Shown piece by piece: positions 1 through 8,723 of a stretch of DNA of 64,000 nucleotides. The translations under genes were made by a program, and so were the position numbers. Source of the stretch: Planctomycetota bacterium (GTDB taxonomy: Bacteria > Planctomycetota > Planctomycetia > Pirellulales > Lacipirellulaceae); the NCBI GenBank assembly GCA_013152205.1, contig JAADGV010000121.1, positions 1 to 64,000 on the forward strand, written 5' to 3'. Position 1 is the stretch's first letter. Every line of letters begins with the position of its first letter. The notes under the pieces are model-generated. The model saw only the letters and a program-made list of their open reading frames with translations, was not told the origin of the DNA and ran no database searches.

Positions 1-6
1 GGGTAA

Positions 7-190
7 GCGGCGAAGCCGCGCCACCCTGGGTAATCGTTGCTTGAGATAAGCGAACCCTGAAAGGGTTCCACAAGTTGAAATATCACGTTTTCCCGGCATT
101 TTTGATCGCACGACGATTGTGCAACCCTTTCAGGGTTGAAGTTTTCAGAGCCTTAGAACCCAGGGTGCGCCGCTTCGCGGCGACCCTGGG
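7..190. repeat. Intergenic nested inverted repeat
   Basis: Outer arms containing ACCCTGGG next to a GC-rich GCGGCGAAGCCGC stretch lie at about 7-34 and 157-190 in inverted orientation. A second pair, AACCCTGAAAGGGTT (about 53-68) and AACCCTTTCAGGGTT (about 123-137), lies inside; each of these is itself nearly palindromic. The stretch 1-264 holds no gene I can support. It resembles the other intergenic palindromes of the window in style, not in sequence. Confidence 0.7.
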
Positions 191-264
191 CTACGATGTG
201 AAACGCCTTTGGCGTAAAGGACTTACGGCCTGGGCTGCTCGGCACTCCGAACTTGAAACTACTA

Positions 265-1395
265 TCACACGTCGTCCCCAGCATGAATTTGCAGATAGCT
301 TTCGTATCTGCGAACGTCGACATAACCGTCGGCAACCGCGTCTTTAACAGCGCACGGTTCTTCGTGCGTGTGGGTACAGTTGGGGTAGCGGCAATGGCTG
401 ACGTAGGGACGCAGTTCGCGGAAAAATCCGGCCACTTCTTCGGGGATGACATCCCAGAGTTGGAACTGTCGGATGCCGGGGGTGTCGACAACAAAGCCGC
501 CTTGTGCGAGTGGAATCAGCTCAGCCGTGGTAGTGGTGTGGCGACCTTTTTCGCTGTCTCCGCTAACCGTTTGAACGCGAAGCTTCAAGCCGGTCTCCAT
601 GGCATTGAGTAAGCTCGATTTGCCAACACCGCTTTGGCCCGTAAGCACCGTTTCGCGCCCTGCAAGCTGGCTGCGAAGCGTCTCGATGCCCCAGCCTGCC
701 GCCGCCGAGACAAGCAACACGCGGTAGCCCAACTGGCTGTAAACGCCCACCAAGGGTTGCAGATCGGCCGGCTCGACCAAGTCGACTTTGTTGAGGCAAA
801 TAATAGGTTCAATTTCTGCGCGTTCGGCAGTAACCAAATATCGGTCGAGTAGATTCGGTTTGAGGCGAGGTTGGGCAGCGCTGGCAACGATCAGAATCTG
901 ATCAACATTCGTGACAATCACATGCTGGCGTTGTCGGCTGGTGCGGCATAGTACCCCGTAACGAGGTTCAACACGTTCGATAACCCCTTCGTCGACTCCA
1001 GCGGGTCGTATCCAGACAATGTCGCCAGCCGCAACGACATGACGTTGTTCGGTACTAAGGGTTTTTAGCAGACGTCGCGTCGCACATTTACGTCGGACGC
1101 CATCCTCTTGCAGAACAATGCTAACCAAGCCTTGGACTTTCAGCACCCGGCCTAGGCGGCAAACAGACTTATCCACATCGGGCAGCAAGACCGTTCCCGA
1201 AGCATCTTCGACGATTTCCGCCCCGACAAGTGTCCGTTTTCGAGAAAGTTCGCCCTTGCCCGACACACTTTGCCGCGTTTCAATATCGGCAACCGATTCC
1301 TGGTTCTCGTCGTAGTTTCGCGTGAGATCTTTTTTACGAGTCCGGACAGACCGGTTTTTTCGGAAGTTGGCTCGAAGTTTGCGTTTTTTGGCCAT
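265..1395 (-). CDS. rsgA: Ribosome small subunit biogenesis GTPase RsgA
   Basis: Circularly permuted GTPase that tests maturation of the 30S subunit. After an OB-fold-like region (about 70-165) the G motifs come in the permuted order: NKVD at about 202-205 (G4), GQSGVGKS at 253-260 (G1, Walker A), DTPG at about 304-307 (G3). The C-terminal zinc knuckle is visible as HCRYPNCTHTHEEPC near 334-348. The 376-residue length is slightly above the usual ~350 because of a ~60-residue basic N-terminal extension (MAKKRKLRANFRKNRS) that could contact rRNA. It is transcribed alone, opposite to the radical SAM gene further right. No clear Shine-Dalgarno site precedes the ATG. Family assignment is firm; the role of the extension is inference. 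Confidence 0.95.
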   Translation of the reverse strand: MAKKRKLRANFRKNRSVRTRKKDLTRNYDENQESVADIETRQSVSGKGELSRKRTLVGAEIVEDASGTVLLPDVDKSVCRLGRVLKVQGLVSIVLQEDGVRRKCATRRLLKTLSTEQRHVVAAGDIVWIRPAGVDEGVIERVEPRYGVLCRTSRQRQHVIVTNVDQILIVASAAQPRLKPNLLDRYLVTAERAEIEPIICLNKVDLVEPADLQPLVGVYSQLGYRVLLVSAAAGWGIETLRSQLAGRETVLTGQSGVGKSSLLNAMETGLKLRVQTVSGDSEKGRHTTTTAELIPLAQGGFVVDTPGIRQFQLWDVIPEEVAGFFRELRPYVSHCRYPNCTHTHEEPCAVKDAVADGYVDVRRYESYLQIHAGDDV

Positions 1396-1437
1396 GATGG
1401 GCTAGCTTACACTGACTTCAATAAAAAAGAACCACGA

Positions 1438-1564
1438 ATGCCCCAGTGCCAGGAGGATTGAAAAGTCACAGGTCTGTTGTAGCCGCAGGCGGAAGCTGCG
1501 GTCGAGCCTGAAAAAACCGCAGCTTCCGCCTGCGGCTAGCATGACTTTGCAATTCCCATGCCCC
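1438..1564. repeat. MITE-like palindrome, GATTGCAAAGTC-type ends, diverged
   Basis: Core arms TAGCCGCAGGCGGAAGCTGC (1480-1499) and its complement (about 1518-1538) form a long near-perfect hairpin around a short A-rich loop. Outer ends are GATTGAAAAGTC on the left and GACTTTGCAATTC on the right, matching the shared terminus of this family with some decay. The 7-mer ATGCCCC flanks it at 1438-1444 and 1558-1564 and may be a target duplication. It lies in the gap 1396-1666, between the start of rsgA and the end of the FHA gene, which otherwise holds only a terminator. Confidence 0.75.
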
Positions 1565-1606
1565 CAACGCTGCAAAACCGCAACCAAATGGGTAATAACT
1601 CAAACT

Positions 1607-1637
1607 GAAAAAAGGCCGAACATTCGCGTTCGGCCTT
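1607..1637 (-). terminator. Rho-independent terminator of the FHA gene
   Basis: The arms AAGGCCGAA (1612-1620) and TTCGGCCTT (1629-1637) form a GC-rich hairpin. On the minus strand it is followed by a run of T (A-run at 1608-1613 on the plus strand), the correct polarity to end the FHA gene, whose stop is 30 bases upstream. Confidence 0.8.
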
Positions 1638-1666
1638 GTAAAGGTTGCTGGTGCATTGTGATCGAT

Positions 1667-2161
1667 TTACACCGGAGCATCAGGCGAGTCGATTTGCCCA
1701 GCACTATCGTCGAGGACGTCGTAGCGTTTAACGCCGTTTTCGCTGTTACGGCGTCGGCGGGGCTGAGAACTTTCTTTCTTGGGAGAAGATTTCAGGCCTG
1801 CCCGGGCCAATAGCGACTCGGTCATGATTTCCGAAGGGAGATCGTCTGCCGGCGGAGGTCCGACCGCCCCCAGATCGGCGGGGGAGTATTGCACCTCGTA
1901 GCGATGCTTGGCAACAGCCAACGTATCACCGGGGTCGAGACGCTTCTCTTGGACTCGCAGGCCATTGACCTTCACGCCGTTGCGGCTTTGCATATCGCGG
2001 ATATACCAATAGCCATTGTTGACAAACAATTGGCAATGGTGCGCCGAAACATTGGCAAAACGGAGTACAATGTCGCAACTCTCGCGACGCCCCATCAGGA
2101 GCTTCTTTTTGATGAGTGGTATCGGGTCGCCACCACCTAGCGGTATAAGTTCACCATGCAT
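1667..2161 (-). CDS. Small FHA-domain protein
   Basis: About 164 residues. Residues 1-95 form a forkhead-associated domain, a phosphothreonine-binding beta-sandwich: the GRRESCDIVL turn, the SAHHC strand and the SRNGVKVNG segment carry the conserved Gly-Arg, Ser-xx-His and Asn-Gly residues. The C-terminal ~70 residues are polar and probably disordered (PKKESSQPRRRRNSENG), with many Ser for possible phosphorylation. The chosen ATG gives MHGELIPLGGG; an upstream in-frame GTG exists but adds residues outside the fold. A likely reader of Hanks-type kinase signals, though the only kinase seen here lies 6.5 kb away and no link is shown. Confidence 0.88.
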   Translation of the reverse strand: MHGELIPLGGGDPIPLIKKKLLMGRRESCDIVLRFANVSAHHCQLFVNNGYWYIRDMQSRNGVKVNGLRVQEKRLDPGDTLAVAKHRYEVQYSPADLGAVGPPPADDLPSEIMTESLLARAGLKSSPKKESSQPRRRRNSENGVKRYDVLDDSAGQIDSPDAPV

Positions 2162-2306
2162 GTTATTACACTCTTGCGAAAATCTAACCAAGCCCCAAAA
2201 TAATCAAGATAAAAACAGTATAAATCGTCTCGGTACAGGTACGCCCGCAAGAATAGCCATCCGAGCGACCTCCCCTGGCCACCTTTCACTCTACGAAATA
2301 CAGCAC

Positions 2307-3284
2307 GTGTCGTCAACTAAATCAGTTCCAGCAAGGGGTTTGCAGCCATTCTGGCAAGACCAGGGGCTACCGTTTTATGCCTATAATTTCGCTCTCCAAC
2401 AGCGATTCGGCCACCGTGTACAGAAAGTCAGCATCGACGCCGGTTTTACCTGCCCAAACGTGGACGGGACGGTCACCACGGGAGGATGTACGTTTTGCGA
2501 CAACCGTAGCTTTAGCCCAAGTCGACGGCTACCCAAGGCGGGAATCTTGGGGCAGATCGACCAGAGTATTGCACGTATGCGGAAGCGTTACAAAAACTGC
2601 CAGCATTTTCTCGCCTACTTCCAGCCGGCTACGAACACCTACGCACCGGTCGAGCGGCTACGAAGTTTGTACGAAGAAGCGCTTTCCCATCCTCAGGTGG
2701 TTGGGCTAGCGGTCGGCACACGCAGCGATTGTGTGCCTGAGGAGGTACTCGATCTCCTCGAAGAACTTGCAAAATCGGTTTACCTTTCGGTGGAGTACGG
2801 AATGCAGACCATGCACAACCGATCTCTGGAGTGGATGAACCGAGGGCACGACCATCAGTCGTTTCTCGAAGCGGTCGAGCGCAGCCGTGGACGAGGGTTC
2901 GAAATTTGTGCCCATGCGATTCTTGGCCTACCCGGCGAATCACACGAGGACATGCTGGCCACTGCGCGAGAAATAGCTCGGGTGAACGTCGATGCCATCA
3001 AAATTCATAATCTGTATTGTGTGAAGAACACAAAATTGGCCGAGCAAGTCGAAGCAGGCGAAGTGCAATTGATGCAACGCGATGAGTATGTCCAGACCGT
3101 GGTTGATTTTCTGGAACTACTGCCGCCGACGATGGTGGTTGAACGGATCAGCGGCGATGCCCCGCCAGACTATTTTGTTGGGCCTAGTTGGTGTCTTGAT
3201 AAGCCAGCGGCAAAGGTGGCCATCGAGGCCGAGTTCAAACGACGCAATAGTTGGCAGGGCCGGCTATTCGAGTCCTCTCTCTGA
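2307..3284 (+). CDS. Radical SAM protein, YhcC/TIGR01212 family
   Basis: Radical S-adenosylmethionine enzyme of about 325 residues, close to the usual ~310. The cluster-binding cysteines are in CPNVDGTVTTGGCTFC (C-x11-C-x2-C), typical of this family, not of the CxxxCxxC group. An Elp3-like core follows, with YFQPATNTYAP and the SVEYGMQT strand. The family's biochemical role is not settled. The open frame extends upstream to 2016, but that part reads through the 5' end of the divergent FHA gene and looks non-coding; the GTG at 2307 leads directly into the conserved LPFYAYN segment, so I chose it. It is followed 112 bases later by the NagA-like gene on the same strand. Confidence 0.88.
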   Translation: MSSTKSVPARGLQPFWQDQGLPFYAYNFALQQRFGHRVQKVSIDAGFTCPNVDGTVTTGGCTFCDNRSFSPSRRLPKAGILGQIDQSIARMRKRYKNCQHFLAYFQPATNTYAPVERLRSLYEEALSHPQVVGLAVGTRSDCVPEEVLDLLEELAKSVYLSVEYGMQTMHNRSLEWMNRGHDHQSFLEAVERSRGRGFEICAHAILGLPGESHEDMLATAREIARVNVDAIKIHNLYCVKNTKLAEQVEAGEVQLMQRDEYVQTVVDFLELLPPTMVVERISGDAPPDYFVGPSWCLDKPAAKVAIEAEFKRRNSWQGRLFESSL

Positions 3285-3396
3285 CTTGATACAGAGCCGC
3301 GACCGTAAGGGAGCGAAAGACAGTATTCCACGATCGCAACAAACGCTATGATAGCCGCGTGGCGAACATTCAGTTCTAAAATCAGGATAACCAACG

Positions 3397-4320
3397 ATGC
3401 AAGTGACCGACGGGTTTGTTGATCTACAAGTAAACGGCTATTTAGGGGTCGATTTCAATAGCGACGACCTTTCGGCTGAGGGGATGCACAAAGCTTGCGA
3501 GGCGGTTCGCGATTCGGGAGTTGTCGGGATCTTAGCTACGGTAATTACCGACCATATCAAGACGATGTCAGCACGTTTGGCTCGAATCAAGGAATTGTGC
3601 GATTCCGATCCCTTGGTTGCGGAAACCGTTTGGGGCATTCATATCGAAGGGCCATTTCTTAGCAAAGAGCCTGGCTATATCGGTGCCCACCCGGCGGATG
3701 CTGCCTGTCCGGCCGATTTAGATGCTACGAAAAAGCTTCTTGAGGCTGCGGGCGGATTAACTCGCATTGTGACCCTCGCTCCCGAAGAAGACGAAGGCAT
3801 GCAAGTCACAAAATTCCTTGCCGATGCGGGCGTACGCGTCTCGGCAGGGCATTGCAATCCGACGGTCGACCAACTCCGCGCAGGAATCGATGCAGGGCTG
3901 TCGATGTTTACGCATGTGGGCAATGGTTGTCCGGGGCTGATGGATCGCCACGACAATATCATTCAACGGGCATTGAGCCTGTCGGATAAACTGACGCTTT
4001 GCTGGATTGCCGACGGTGTGCATGTGCCCTTTCCCGCGCTGAGCAACTACCTTCGAGGTGTCGACCTGGAACGATGTGTTGTCGTGAGCGACGCAATATC
4101 GGCTGCCGGTTTGGGGCCAGGCCGATATGCCTTGGGCGGTCGCGAGGTGGTCGTCGACGAAAATCTAGTGACCCGAATGGGCGACGATACCAGCCACTTG
4201 GCCGGCTCGGCAACTTCTTTGCCACAGATGGCCATCAAGCTACGCAACGACCTGGGGATGACCGAAGAGCAAATCAAAATGCTCTGCTGCGACAACCCAC
4301 GCCGTATTCTCGGGCGTTAG
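3397..4320 (+). CDS. nagA: N-acetylglucosamine-6-phosphate deacetylase-like, barrel only
   Basis: Amidohydrolase-superfamily protein resembling NagA, which deacetylates GlcNAc-6-phosphate in amino-sugar breakdown. Visible landmarks are GFVDLQVNG at the N-terminus, HIEGPFL (metal-binding Glu), SAGHCNPT (metal His), THVGNG (metal His) and VSDAISAAG (catalytic Asp). At 307 residues it is ~75 shorter than the family: the N-terminal beta strands before GFVD and the C-terminal strands after the last helix are both missing, so the small beta-sandwich domain is gone and only the TIM barrel remains. Active-site residues are kept, suggesting a functional enzyme, perhaps with a different substrate. The ATG is preceded by AGGATAACCAACG, an acceptable ribosome site. 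Confidence 0.8.
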   Translation: MQVTDGFVDLQVNGYLGVDFNSDDLSAEGMHKACEAVRDSGVVGILATVITDHIKTMSARLARIKELCDSDPLVAETVWGIHIEGPFLSKEPGYIGAHPADAACPADLDATKKLLEAAGGLTRIVTLAPEEDEGMQVTKFLADAGVRVSAGHCNPTVDQLRAGIDAGLSMFTHVGNGCPGLMDRHDNIIQRALSLSDKLTLCWIADGVHVPFPALSNYLRGVDLERCVVVSDAISAAGLGPGRYALGGREVVVDENLVTRMGDDTSHLAGSATSLPQMAIKLRNDLGMTEEQIKMLCCDNPRRILGR

Positions 4321-4357
4321 AGCCTAAAACTAGCCCGACGCGCTAGCGAGGGATTCC

Positions 4358-4475
4358 ACGTAAATTCCAGAACGATTGCAAAGTCGCAGATTCCGTAGTA
4401 GCTGCGGGCGGAAGCCGCAGTTTTTCAGATTCGACTGCGGCTAGCAAGACTTTGTAATCGTCCTGACGTAAATTC
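4358..4475. repeat. MITE-like palindrome with 10-bp flanking repeat
   Basis: Element 4368-4465 has ends ACGATTGCAAAGTC and GACTTTGTAATCGT and a core hairpin of the GCGGGCGGAAGCCGCAG type with a decayed right arm. The 10-mer ACGTAAATTC occurs at both borders (4358-4367 and 4466-4475), which looks like a target-site duplication. It lies 37 bases after the NagA-like stop codon and just upstream of the RNase P promoter. Confidence 0.8.
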
Positions 4476-4484
4476 TCCCGCTCA

Positions 4485-4513
4485 TGGGCAAAGTTCTCCC
4501 GGCACGGTACGAT
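4485..4513 (+). promoter_or_regulatory. Predicted sigma-70-type promoter of rnpB
   Basis: TGGGCA (4485-4490, four of six matches to TTGACA) and TACGAT (4508-4513) are separated by 17 bases. The TACGAT box lies 8 bases before the first base of the P1 helix of RNase P RNA. Prediction by position and spacing only. Confidence 0.45.
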
Positions 4514-4521
4514 TACCATTA

Positions 4522-4917
4522 CAGCTATCGCAGTGGACCGGGCGGTCGCCGGTTTCGATTCGTCGAGACGGGAGGAAAGTCCGGGCACCGTAGGGCAGGG
4601 TGGTGGGTAACTCCCACCGGCCGCAAGGTTAGGGAAAGTGCCGCAGAAAACAAACCGCCTAAGGGGAGCTTGCTCCTCCGGTAAGGGTGAAAAGGTGCGG
4701 TAAGAGCGCACCAGCAGGCGGGGTGACCCGCTTGGCTTGGTAAACCCCACCCGGTGCAAGGCCAAACAGAGGGCATGAGCCGGCCCGGCTCGCTACGACT
4801 CTCGGGTAGGCCGCTGGAGGCGGCAGGCAACTGTCGTCCTAGAGGAATGATCGCCGGTCGTCCTTTGCTAGTCAAAGGACGGCGACAGGACCCGGCTTAC
4901 AGGTCCTCTGCGAGCTG
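4522..4917 (+). ncRNA. rnpB: RNase P RNA, bacterial type A
   Basis: Catalytic RNA that removes 5' leaders from tRNA precursors. Conserved elements occur in order: GAGGAAAGTCCGGGC (about 4571-4585), CAGGGTGGTGGGTAACTCCC, AACAAACCGCC, GGTAAGGGTGAAA (about 4680), GTGCGGTAAGAGCGCACC, GGTAAACCCCACCCGG with GCAAGGCCAAA, GAGGAATGATCGCC and ACAGGACCCGGCTTAC. The ends were set by helix P1: CAGCT..CGCAG.GGACC (4522-4539) pairs with GGTCC.CTGCG.AGCTG (4902-4917). About 396 nt, normal for type A. Six T residues follow P1 and may help terminate transcription. Confidence 0.96.
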
Positions 4918-4952
4918 TTTTTTCAGTCACCAGCCCTCATCAAACGCAGAAC

Positions 4953-4985
4953 GAAAAAAAGCCGCCCCCCAGGCAGGGGGCGGCC
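4953..4985 (-). terminator. Rho-independent terminator of the RHH gene
   Basis: GCCGCCCCCC (4961-4970) pairs with GGGGGCGGC (4976-4984) across a short loop. On the minus strand the hairpin is followed by seven T residues (A-run 4954-4960), placing it 45 bases after the stop of the ribbon-helix-helix gene. The same hairpin may also stop readthrough from rnpB. Confidence 0.85.
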
Positions 4986-5030
4986 TCAATCATTGCCGAC
5001 TCGTCGCAATTCAGCCTAGCGCACTTTGCT

Positions 5031-5618
5031 CTAGAAACGTGGTTGGGTCGGTTTGAATGGCGACGGAGCCGGTTGGGTCTGCGGAATCGGTTGGGTTTGC
5101 GGAATCGGCTGCGACAACGTCGGCGTCGGCACCGAACTAGCCACAGGAACCGAATTAGCAATTGGGGTGGGCGTCAGGCTATTGATGGGCGTTTGACGCG
5201 TAGGCGCTGGAGTCGAGCTGCCGCCAGCTCGCTCGTTCGGGATCATTTCCTCGCCGATGACTTGCAGCAGCTTAGAGATGCACAACTTGTTCATGCTGGT
5301 CCGCAGGTCGTGGGCCTCGGTCCGCAAGTATTCGTGCATGCTTTTGGGTAGGCGAACCGTAATGACGCGGGTTGGCTCGGTTTCAGGGTCGGCAGCAGCT
5401 CGCTTTTCGCGGAGCTTAACCAGCATTTTTTGGACTTTGTCGAATTCCTCGCTCTGCTCGAATTCGGATAGTTCCTCGAAGGTGGGGAAGCTCTTTCGGA
5501 TGGCGCCGTCGATTCCCACGACTTCTCGGAAGAATGTTACCCAATCAGGGTCTTGGCGATAAAGGTTTTCGGCAACTTGTAGAATTTCCCGATATTTTTC
5601 TTGCGATTGTGTCAGCAC
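5031..5618 (-). CDS. Ribbon-helix-helix-like protein with Pro/Gln-rich tail
   Basis: About 195 residues, probably a DNA-binding regulator. A helical acidic N-terminal half (EKYREILQVAENLYRQDP, FEELSEFEQSEEFDKV) is followed by a segment TRVITVRLPKSMHEYLR and AHDLRTSMNKLC that fits the strand-helix-helix pattern of HicB/Arc-type folds. The last ~65 residues are low-complexity, with repeated PIPQTQ units and many Thr-Pro pairs. The start chosen is GTG at 5618, because AAGGAG lies 9 bases upstream; an in-frame ATG at 5639 has no such site. No toxin-like partner is adjacent, so I do not call it an antitoxin. Related dyads upstream may be its operator. Confidence 0.68.
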   Translation of the reverse strand: MLTQSQEKYREILQVAENLYRQDPDWVTFFREVVGIDGAIRKSFPTFEELSEFEQSEEFDKVQKMLVKLREKRAAADPETEPTRVITVRLPKSMHEYLRTEAHDLRTSMNKLCISKLLQVIGEEMIPNERAGGSSTPAPTRQTPINSLTPTPIANSVPVASSVPTPTLSQPIPQTQPIPQTQPAPSPFKPTQPRF

Positions 5619-5758
5619 GGTTGATGTCTCCTTACCCATGCGATCCTGTGGTCGGCTCGAAGGACCACAACGGCCTCCGTGTTTCCCCCAGTATTCGCTA
5701 GCAGGCAAGTGATTCACCAAGGTCCTTGCAGTGCTTGCACTTACGTCGATTGCTAGCG

Positions 5759-5823
5759 ACTGCCTATTTCTGGGCAGCCGCTGCCTGAGGCGGATTTGAT
5801 TGACTGCCTAGTTTCTAGGCAGT
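5759..5823. promoter_or_regulatory. Two related dyads upstream of the RHH gene
   Basis: A perfect dyad ACTGCCTAG-TTT-CTAGGCAGT lies at 5803-5823, and a diverged version, ACTGCCTATTTCTGGGCAGC, lies 44 bases away at 5759-5778. Both are in the 369-base gap between the RHH gene start and the isomerase stop, which holds nothing else I recognise. Tandem dyads are typical operators of ribbon-helix-helix dimers; use as an operator is inference, and the perfect copy could instead be an RNA hairpin. Confidence 0.4.
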
Positions 5824-5987
5824 AGCCGAACTCCCATTTGAATGAGTGTCCACTTAGTGCTGACAGAAGGGACAAGGCACGTAAACACTGTAAAAACAGT
5901 GCTTAATGAAAAAATGGAGCGGCTTCGGCTATCGCTTTAGGGGAAAGGCAAATTTTTCCTGAAAGTTTGCTAGCAGGTCGGGTCTGT

Positions 5988-6929
5988 TTAGGAAGACAAT
6001 TCCTCACGAACCTTCTCCAGGAGTTTCTTGGTTAGTAGCGTGCCCTTGATCTCCGAAGGCTCCTCACCTTCCCACTCAATCCCAACGTACCCGTGGTAGC
6101 CCGCTTCTATGACAATTTTCATCATTTTCCGATAGTCCGTGCGGACTTCGTTGCCCTTTCCATCGAACTCATTGCTTTTTGCACTTACCGATTTTGCAAA
6201 GGGCATCAGCTCAGCGACCCCCTGGTATCGGTCGTACCACTTATCGCTACCATCCTCGTTTTTGCCTACTCGAAAGTTGCCGAAGTCGGGTAGGGTTCCA
6301 CAATTCGGGAGGTCGACCGCTTTAATCACCGAGGCTAGCCATTGGCCGTTCGAGGAATTGCCACCATGATTTTCGACAATAACGCTGATTTCGTGCTGGG
6401 CACCAAATTCCGACAAGCTGCGGAGGCCCGCGGCAGCTAGCTTCTGCTGCTCCTCGAAACTACCCTCGGAATGGGCATTTACCCGAATGGCATGGCAGCC
6501 CAGGAATTTAGCTGCTTCAACCCATTGATAGTGATTTTCGACCGCTAGCTTCTGTTTGCTAGCATCGGGGTCGCCCAGGTGCCCCTCGCCATCGACCATA
6601 ATCAGCACATTGGCGACACCATTATCGGCTGCCCGTTGCTTCAAATCAGTGAGATAGGCCATATCTTTGGCCTTATCCTTGAAGAAAATATTGACGTACT
6701 CAACCGCCTCAATGCCGAATTCCGACTTGGTGAATGTGGGGAAATCGAGGTTGTCTAGCTTGCCATCTTGGAGCATGCGGTGCAGCGACCATTGAGCTAG
6801 CGAAATCTTGAATAAAGGCTCTTTCGGCTCATTTGCTAGCATATTCGGCATGGTTGCAGATCCCACGGCGAGGGCTGTAGTAGTTGCCGCAGCAGCTAAA
6901 AATTCGCGGCGGTTCAAAAAGTAAGACAT
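5988..6929 (-). CDS. Tat-exported sugar phosphate isomerase/epimerase family protein
   Basis: About 313 residues of the xylose-isomerase-like TIM-barrel superfamily (AP endonuclease 2 family), similar to hydroxypyruvate isomerase and related planctomycete proteins. The N-terminus has a Tat-like signal ([18 protein letters not shown]), so it is probably exported folded. Barrel landmarks include [23 protein letters not shown], the metal-type Glu in [16 protein letters not shown] and GIEWEGEE near the C-terminus. The ATG at 6929 is preceded by GGGGTG at 7 bases; a TTG five codons earlier lacks support. Substrate is unknown. It stands alone, divergent from icd. Confidence 0.85.
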   Translation of the reverse strand: MSYFLNRREFLAAAATTTALAVGSATMPNMLANEPKEPLFKISLAQWSLHRMLQDGKLDNLDFPTFTKSEFGIEAVEYVNIFFKDKAKDMAYLTDLKQRAADNGVANVLIMVDGEGHLGDPDASKQKLAVENHYQWVEAAKFLGCHAIRVNAHSEGSFEEQQKLAAAGLRSLSEFGAQHEISVIVENHGGNSSNGQWLASVIKAVDLPNCGTLPDFGNFRVGKNEDGSDKWYDRYQGVAELMPFAKSVSAKSNEFDGKGNEVRTDYRKMMKIVIEAGYHGYVGIEWEGEEPSEIKGTLLTKKLLEKVREELSS

Positions 6930-7252
6930 AGATGTACACCCCAAATGTTATTGACGTCGTTCTCTAAATGTTCCCGATACCCCAAGTTAGCCAATAGCCG
7001 GAGGCACACTTGCCTCCGGGCTCCCCAGACCGCGTGGCGGTCCGACTACAAGACCATTAGAAGAGTATAAAGCCTGGCAAGCTGCGAGACAAATCACCGC
7101 AAGATCCACGTTGTTCGGGGCACGCCATTGACCCTGAGCCTAGTTGGGTTGAAAATCAGTGCTTTCGCGTATATCCAATGCGGTCGCACGCTTTGCGTCG
7201 ATCACATTTCTTGCCAATATCCTGCCAAACTGAAATCAGGGAGTAGATGAAA
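6930..7252. other. Divergent intergenic region, isomerase/icd
   Basis: No gene seen. It must carry the divergent promoters of the isomerase and icd. The only structure noticed is a hairpin with arms CCGGAGGCA (6998-7006) and TGCCTCCGG (7011-7019), of unknown meaning. The icd ribosome site AGGGAG is at 7238-7243. Confidence 0.5.
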
Positions 7253-8509
7253 ATGACGGACGTCGCCACCGGCCAACCGATTACCAAGCAAGGGGACGCA
7301 CTGCAGGTCCCAACCCACCCTATCATTCCATTCATCGAAGGCGATGGAATCGGCCCCGACATCTGGCGGGCCAGCCAATTGGTTTTCGACGCAGCGGTCG
7401 AAAAAGCTTACGGTGGCGAACGGCAGATCGCTTGGCGAGAGGTGCTAGCCGGTCAAAAGGCTTTTGACGCGGTCGGTAGCTGGTTGCCAGACGATACCTT
7501 GGACGCATTCCGCGAATTGCTGGTTGGTATCAAAGGGCCGCTCACGACGCCCGTTGGCGGCGGCATTCGTTCGCTCAACGTAGCTCTACGCCAAATTCTT
7601 GATCTTTACGTCTGCCTTCGCCCAGTACAGTACTTTGCTGGCGTACCAAGCCCGGTGAAGCGACCTGAACTCACCGACATGGTGATCTTCCGAGAAAATT
7701 CAGAAGACATCTACGCAGGCATCGAGTTTGAGGCGGGTAGCGACGATTGCAAAAAGTTTAGCCAATTGTTTTCCAAGGCGTTTCCCGAGCGCTGGAAGAA
7801 GGTTCGCTTTCCCGATACCGTGGGCATTGGCATCAAGCCGGTCAGCCAGGAAGGAACCTATCGTTTGGTCAAGGCGGCGATTGAATATGCAATCGAGAAC
7901 GGTCGCGAATCGGTAACGCTGGTTCACAAAGGCAACATCATGAAGTTCACGGAAGGTGGTTTCCGTGATTGGGGATATCAGTGTGCTGCCGAGCAGTTCG
8001 GAGCCGAGCTTTTAGATGGCGGACCTTGGCATGTCATCCGCAAGTCGGCTAATTCGAGTTTGAAGCAAGATATCATTATCAAAGATGTCATCGCCGATGC
8101 AATGTTGCAGCAAATCCTTACTCGCCCAGCCGAGTACGAGGTGATCGCAACCTTGAATCTCAATGGCGACTACATCAGCGACGCCCTGGCTGCTTGCGTG
8201 GGCGGAATCGGCATCGCCCCAGGCGGCAACATTAACTACGACACCGGGCACGCCATCTTCGAGGCGACCCACGGCACCGCTCCGAAGTATGCAGACCAAG
8301 ACAAGGTGAATCCCGGCTCGGTGATTCTCTCTGGCGAGATGATGTTCCGCTACCTTGGCTGGACCGAGGCTGCCGATCTAATTCTGAAAGGCCTAAACGG
8401 AGCAATCGGTGCGAAGACGGTTACTTACGACTTCGAGCGACAGATGGATGGCGCGACCCTGGTAAAGTGCAGCGAGTTCGGCCAAGCCGTCGTGACCCAC
8501 ATGGGATAG
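7253..8509 (+). CDS. icd: NADP-dependent isocitrate dehydrogenase
   Basis: Oxidatively decarboxylates isocitrate to 2-oxoglutarate in the TCA cycle; cytoplasmic homodimer. About 418 residues, as in the E. coli enzyme. Landmarks are [12 protein letters not shown] at the N-terminus, the substrate loop RSLNVALRQ with the serine that is phosphorylated by AceK in enterics, [11 protein letters not shown], the catalytic [12 protein letters not shown], the [10 protein letters not shown] metal site and [17 protein letters not shown], whose Lys-Tyr pair indicates NADP specificity. The second ATG (7253) is 9 bases from AGGGAG and is preferred to the ATG at 7247, which is only 3 bases away. Its stop codon sits inside the flanking repeat of the next palindrome. 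Confidence 0.96.
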   Translation: MTDVATGQPITKQGDALQVPTHPIIPFIEGDGIGPDIWRASQLVFDAAVEKAYGGERQIAWREVLAGQKAFDAVGSWLPDDTLDAFRELLVGIKGPLTTPVGGGIRSLNVALRQILDLYVCLRPVQYFAGVPSPVKRPELTDMVIFRENSEDIYAGIEFEAGSDDCKKFSQLFSKAFPERWKKVRFPDTVGIGIKPVSQEGTYRLVKAAIEYAIENGRESVTLVHKGNIMKFTEGGFRDWGYQCAAEQFGAELLDGGPWHVIRKSANSSLKQDIIIKDVIADAMLQQILTRPAEYEVIATLNLNGDYISDALAACVGGIGIAPGGNINYDTGHAIFEATHGTAPKYADQDKVNPGSVILSGEMMFRYLGWTEAADLILKGLNGAIGAKTVTYDFERQMDGATLVKCSEFGQAVVTHMG

Positions 8510-8644
8510 CGAGGGCAATTGCAAAGTCGTGGGTTCCATTCTAGCCGCAAGCGGAAGCTGCGGTTGAGCCTTGAAAAACCGCAGCTTCCGCTTGCGGCTA
8601 GGACAGGATCTGCGACTTTGCAATCATCCCATAGATATAGCGAG
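8506..8644. repeat. MITE-like palindrome with 8-bp flanking repeat
   Basis: Element about 8514-8636 has ends GGCAATTGCAAAGTC and GACTTTGCAATCATCC. The core arms TAGCCGCAAGCGGAAGCTGC and their complement are nearly perfect. ATAGCGAG occurs at 8506-8513 and 8637-8644, and the icd stop codon TAG lies within the left copy. The element separates icd from the kinase gene and could act as a terminator. Confidence 0.8.
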
Positions 8645-8723
8645 AAAAATTGACTGCCCATCGCTGCCGATCTACAATTGAGTCTCCTCCTTACATTCAA
8701 GCGATCACTACTCCCAACCCACG

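Noticed and set aside
4484-4875. Open frames on both strands over RNase P RNA
   Set aside because: The interval has all conserved RNase P elements and P1 pairing; the frames are incidental.
5031-5618. Antitoxin of a toxin-antitoxin pair
   Set aside because: The RHH-like segment suggested HicB, but no small toxin gene adjoins; neighbours are rnpB and a Tat isomerase on their own transcripts.
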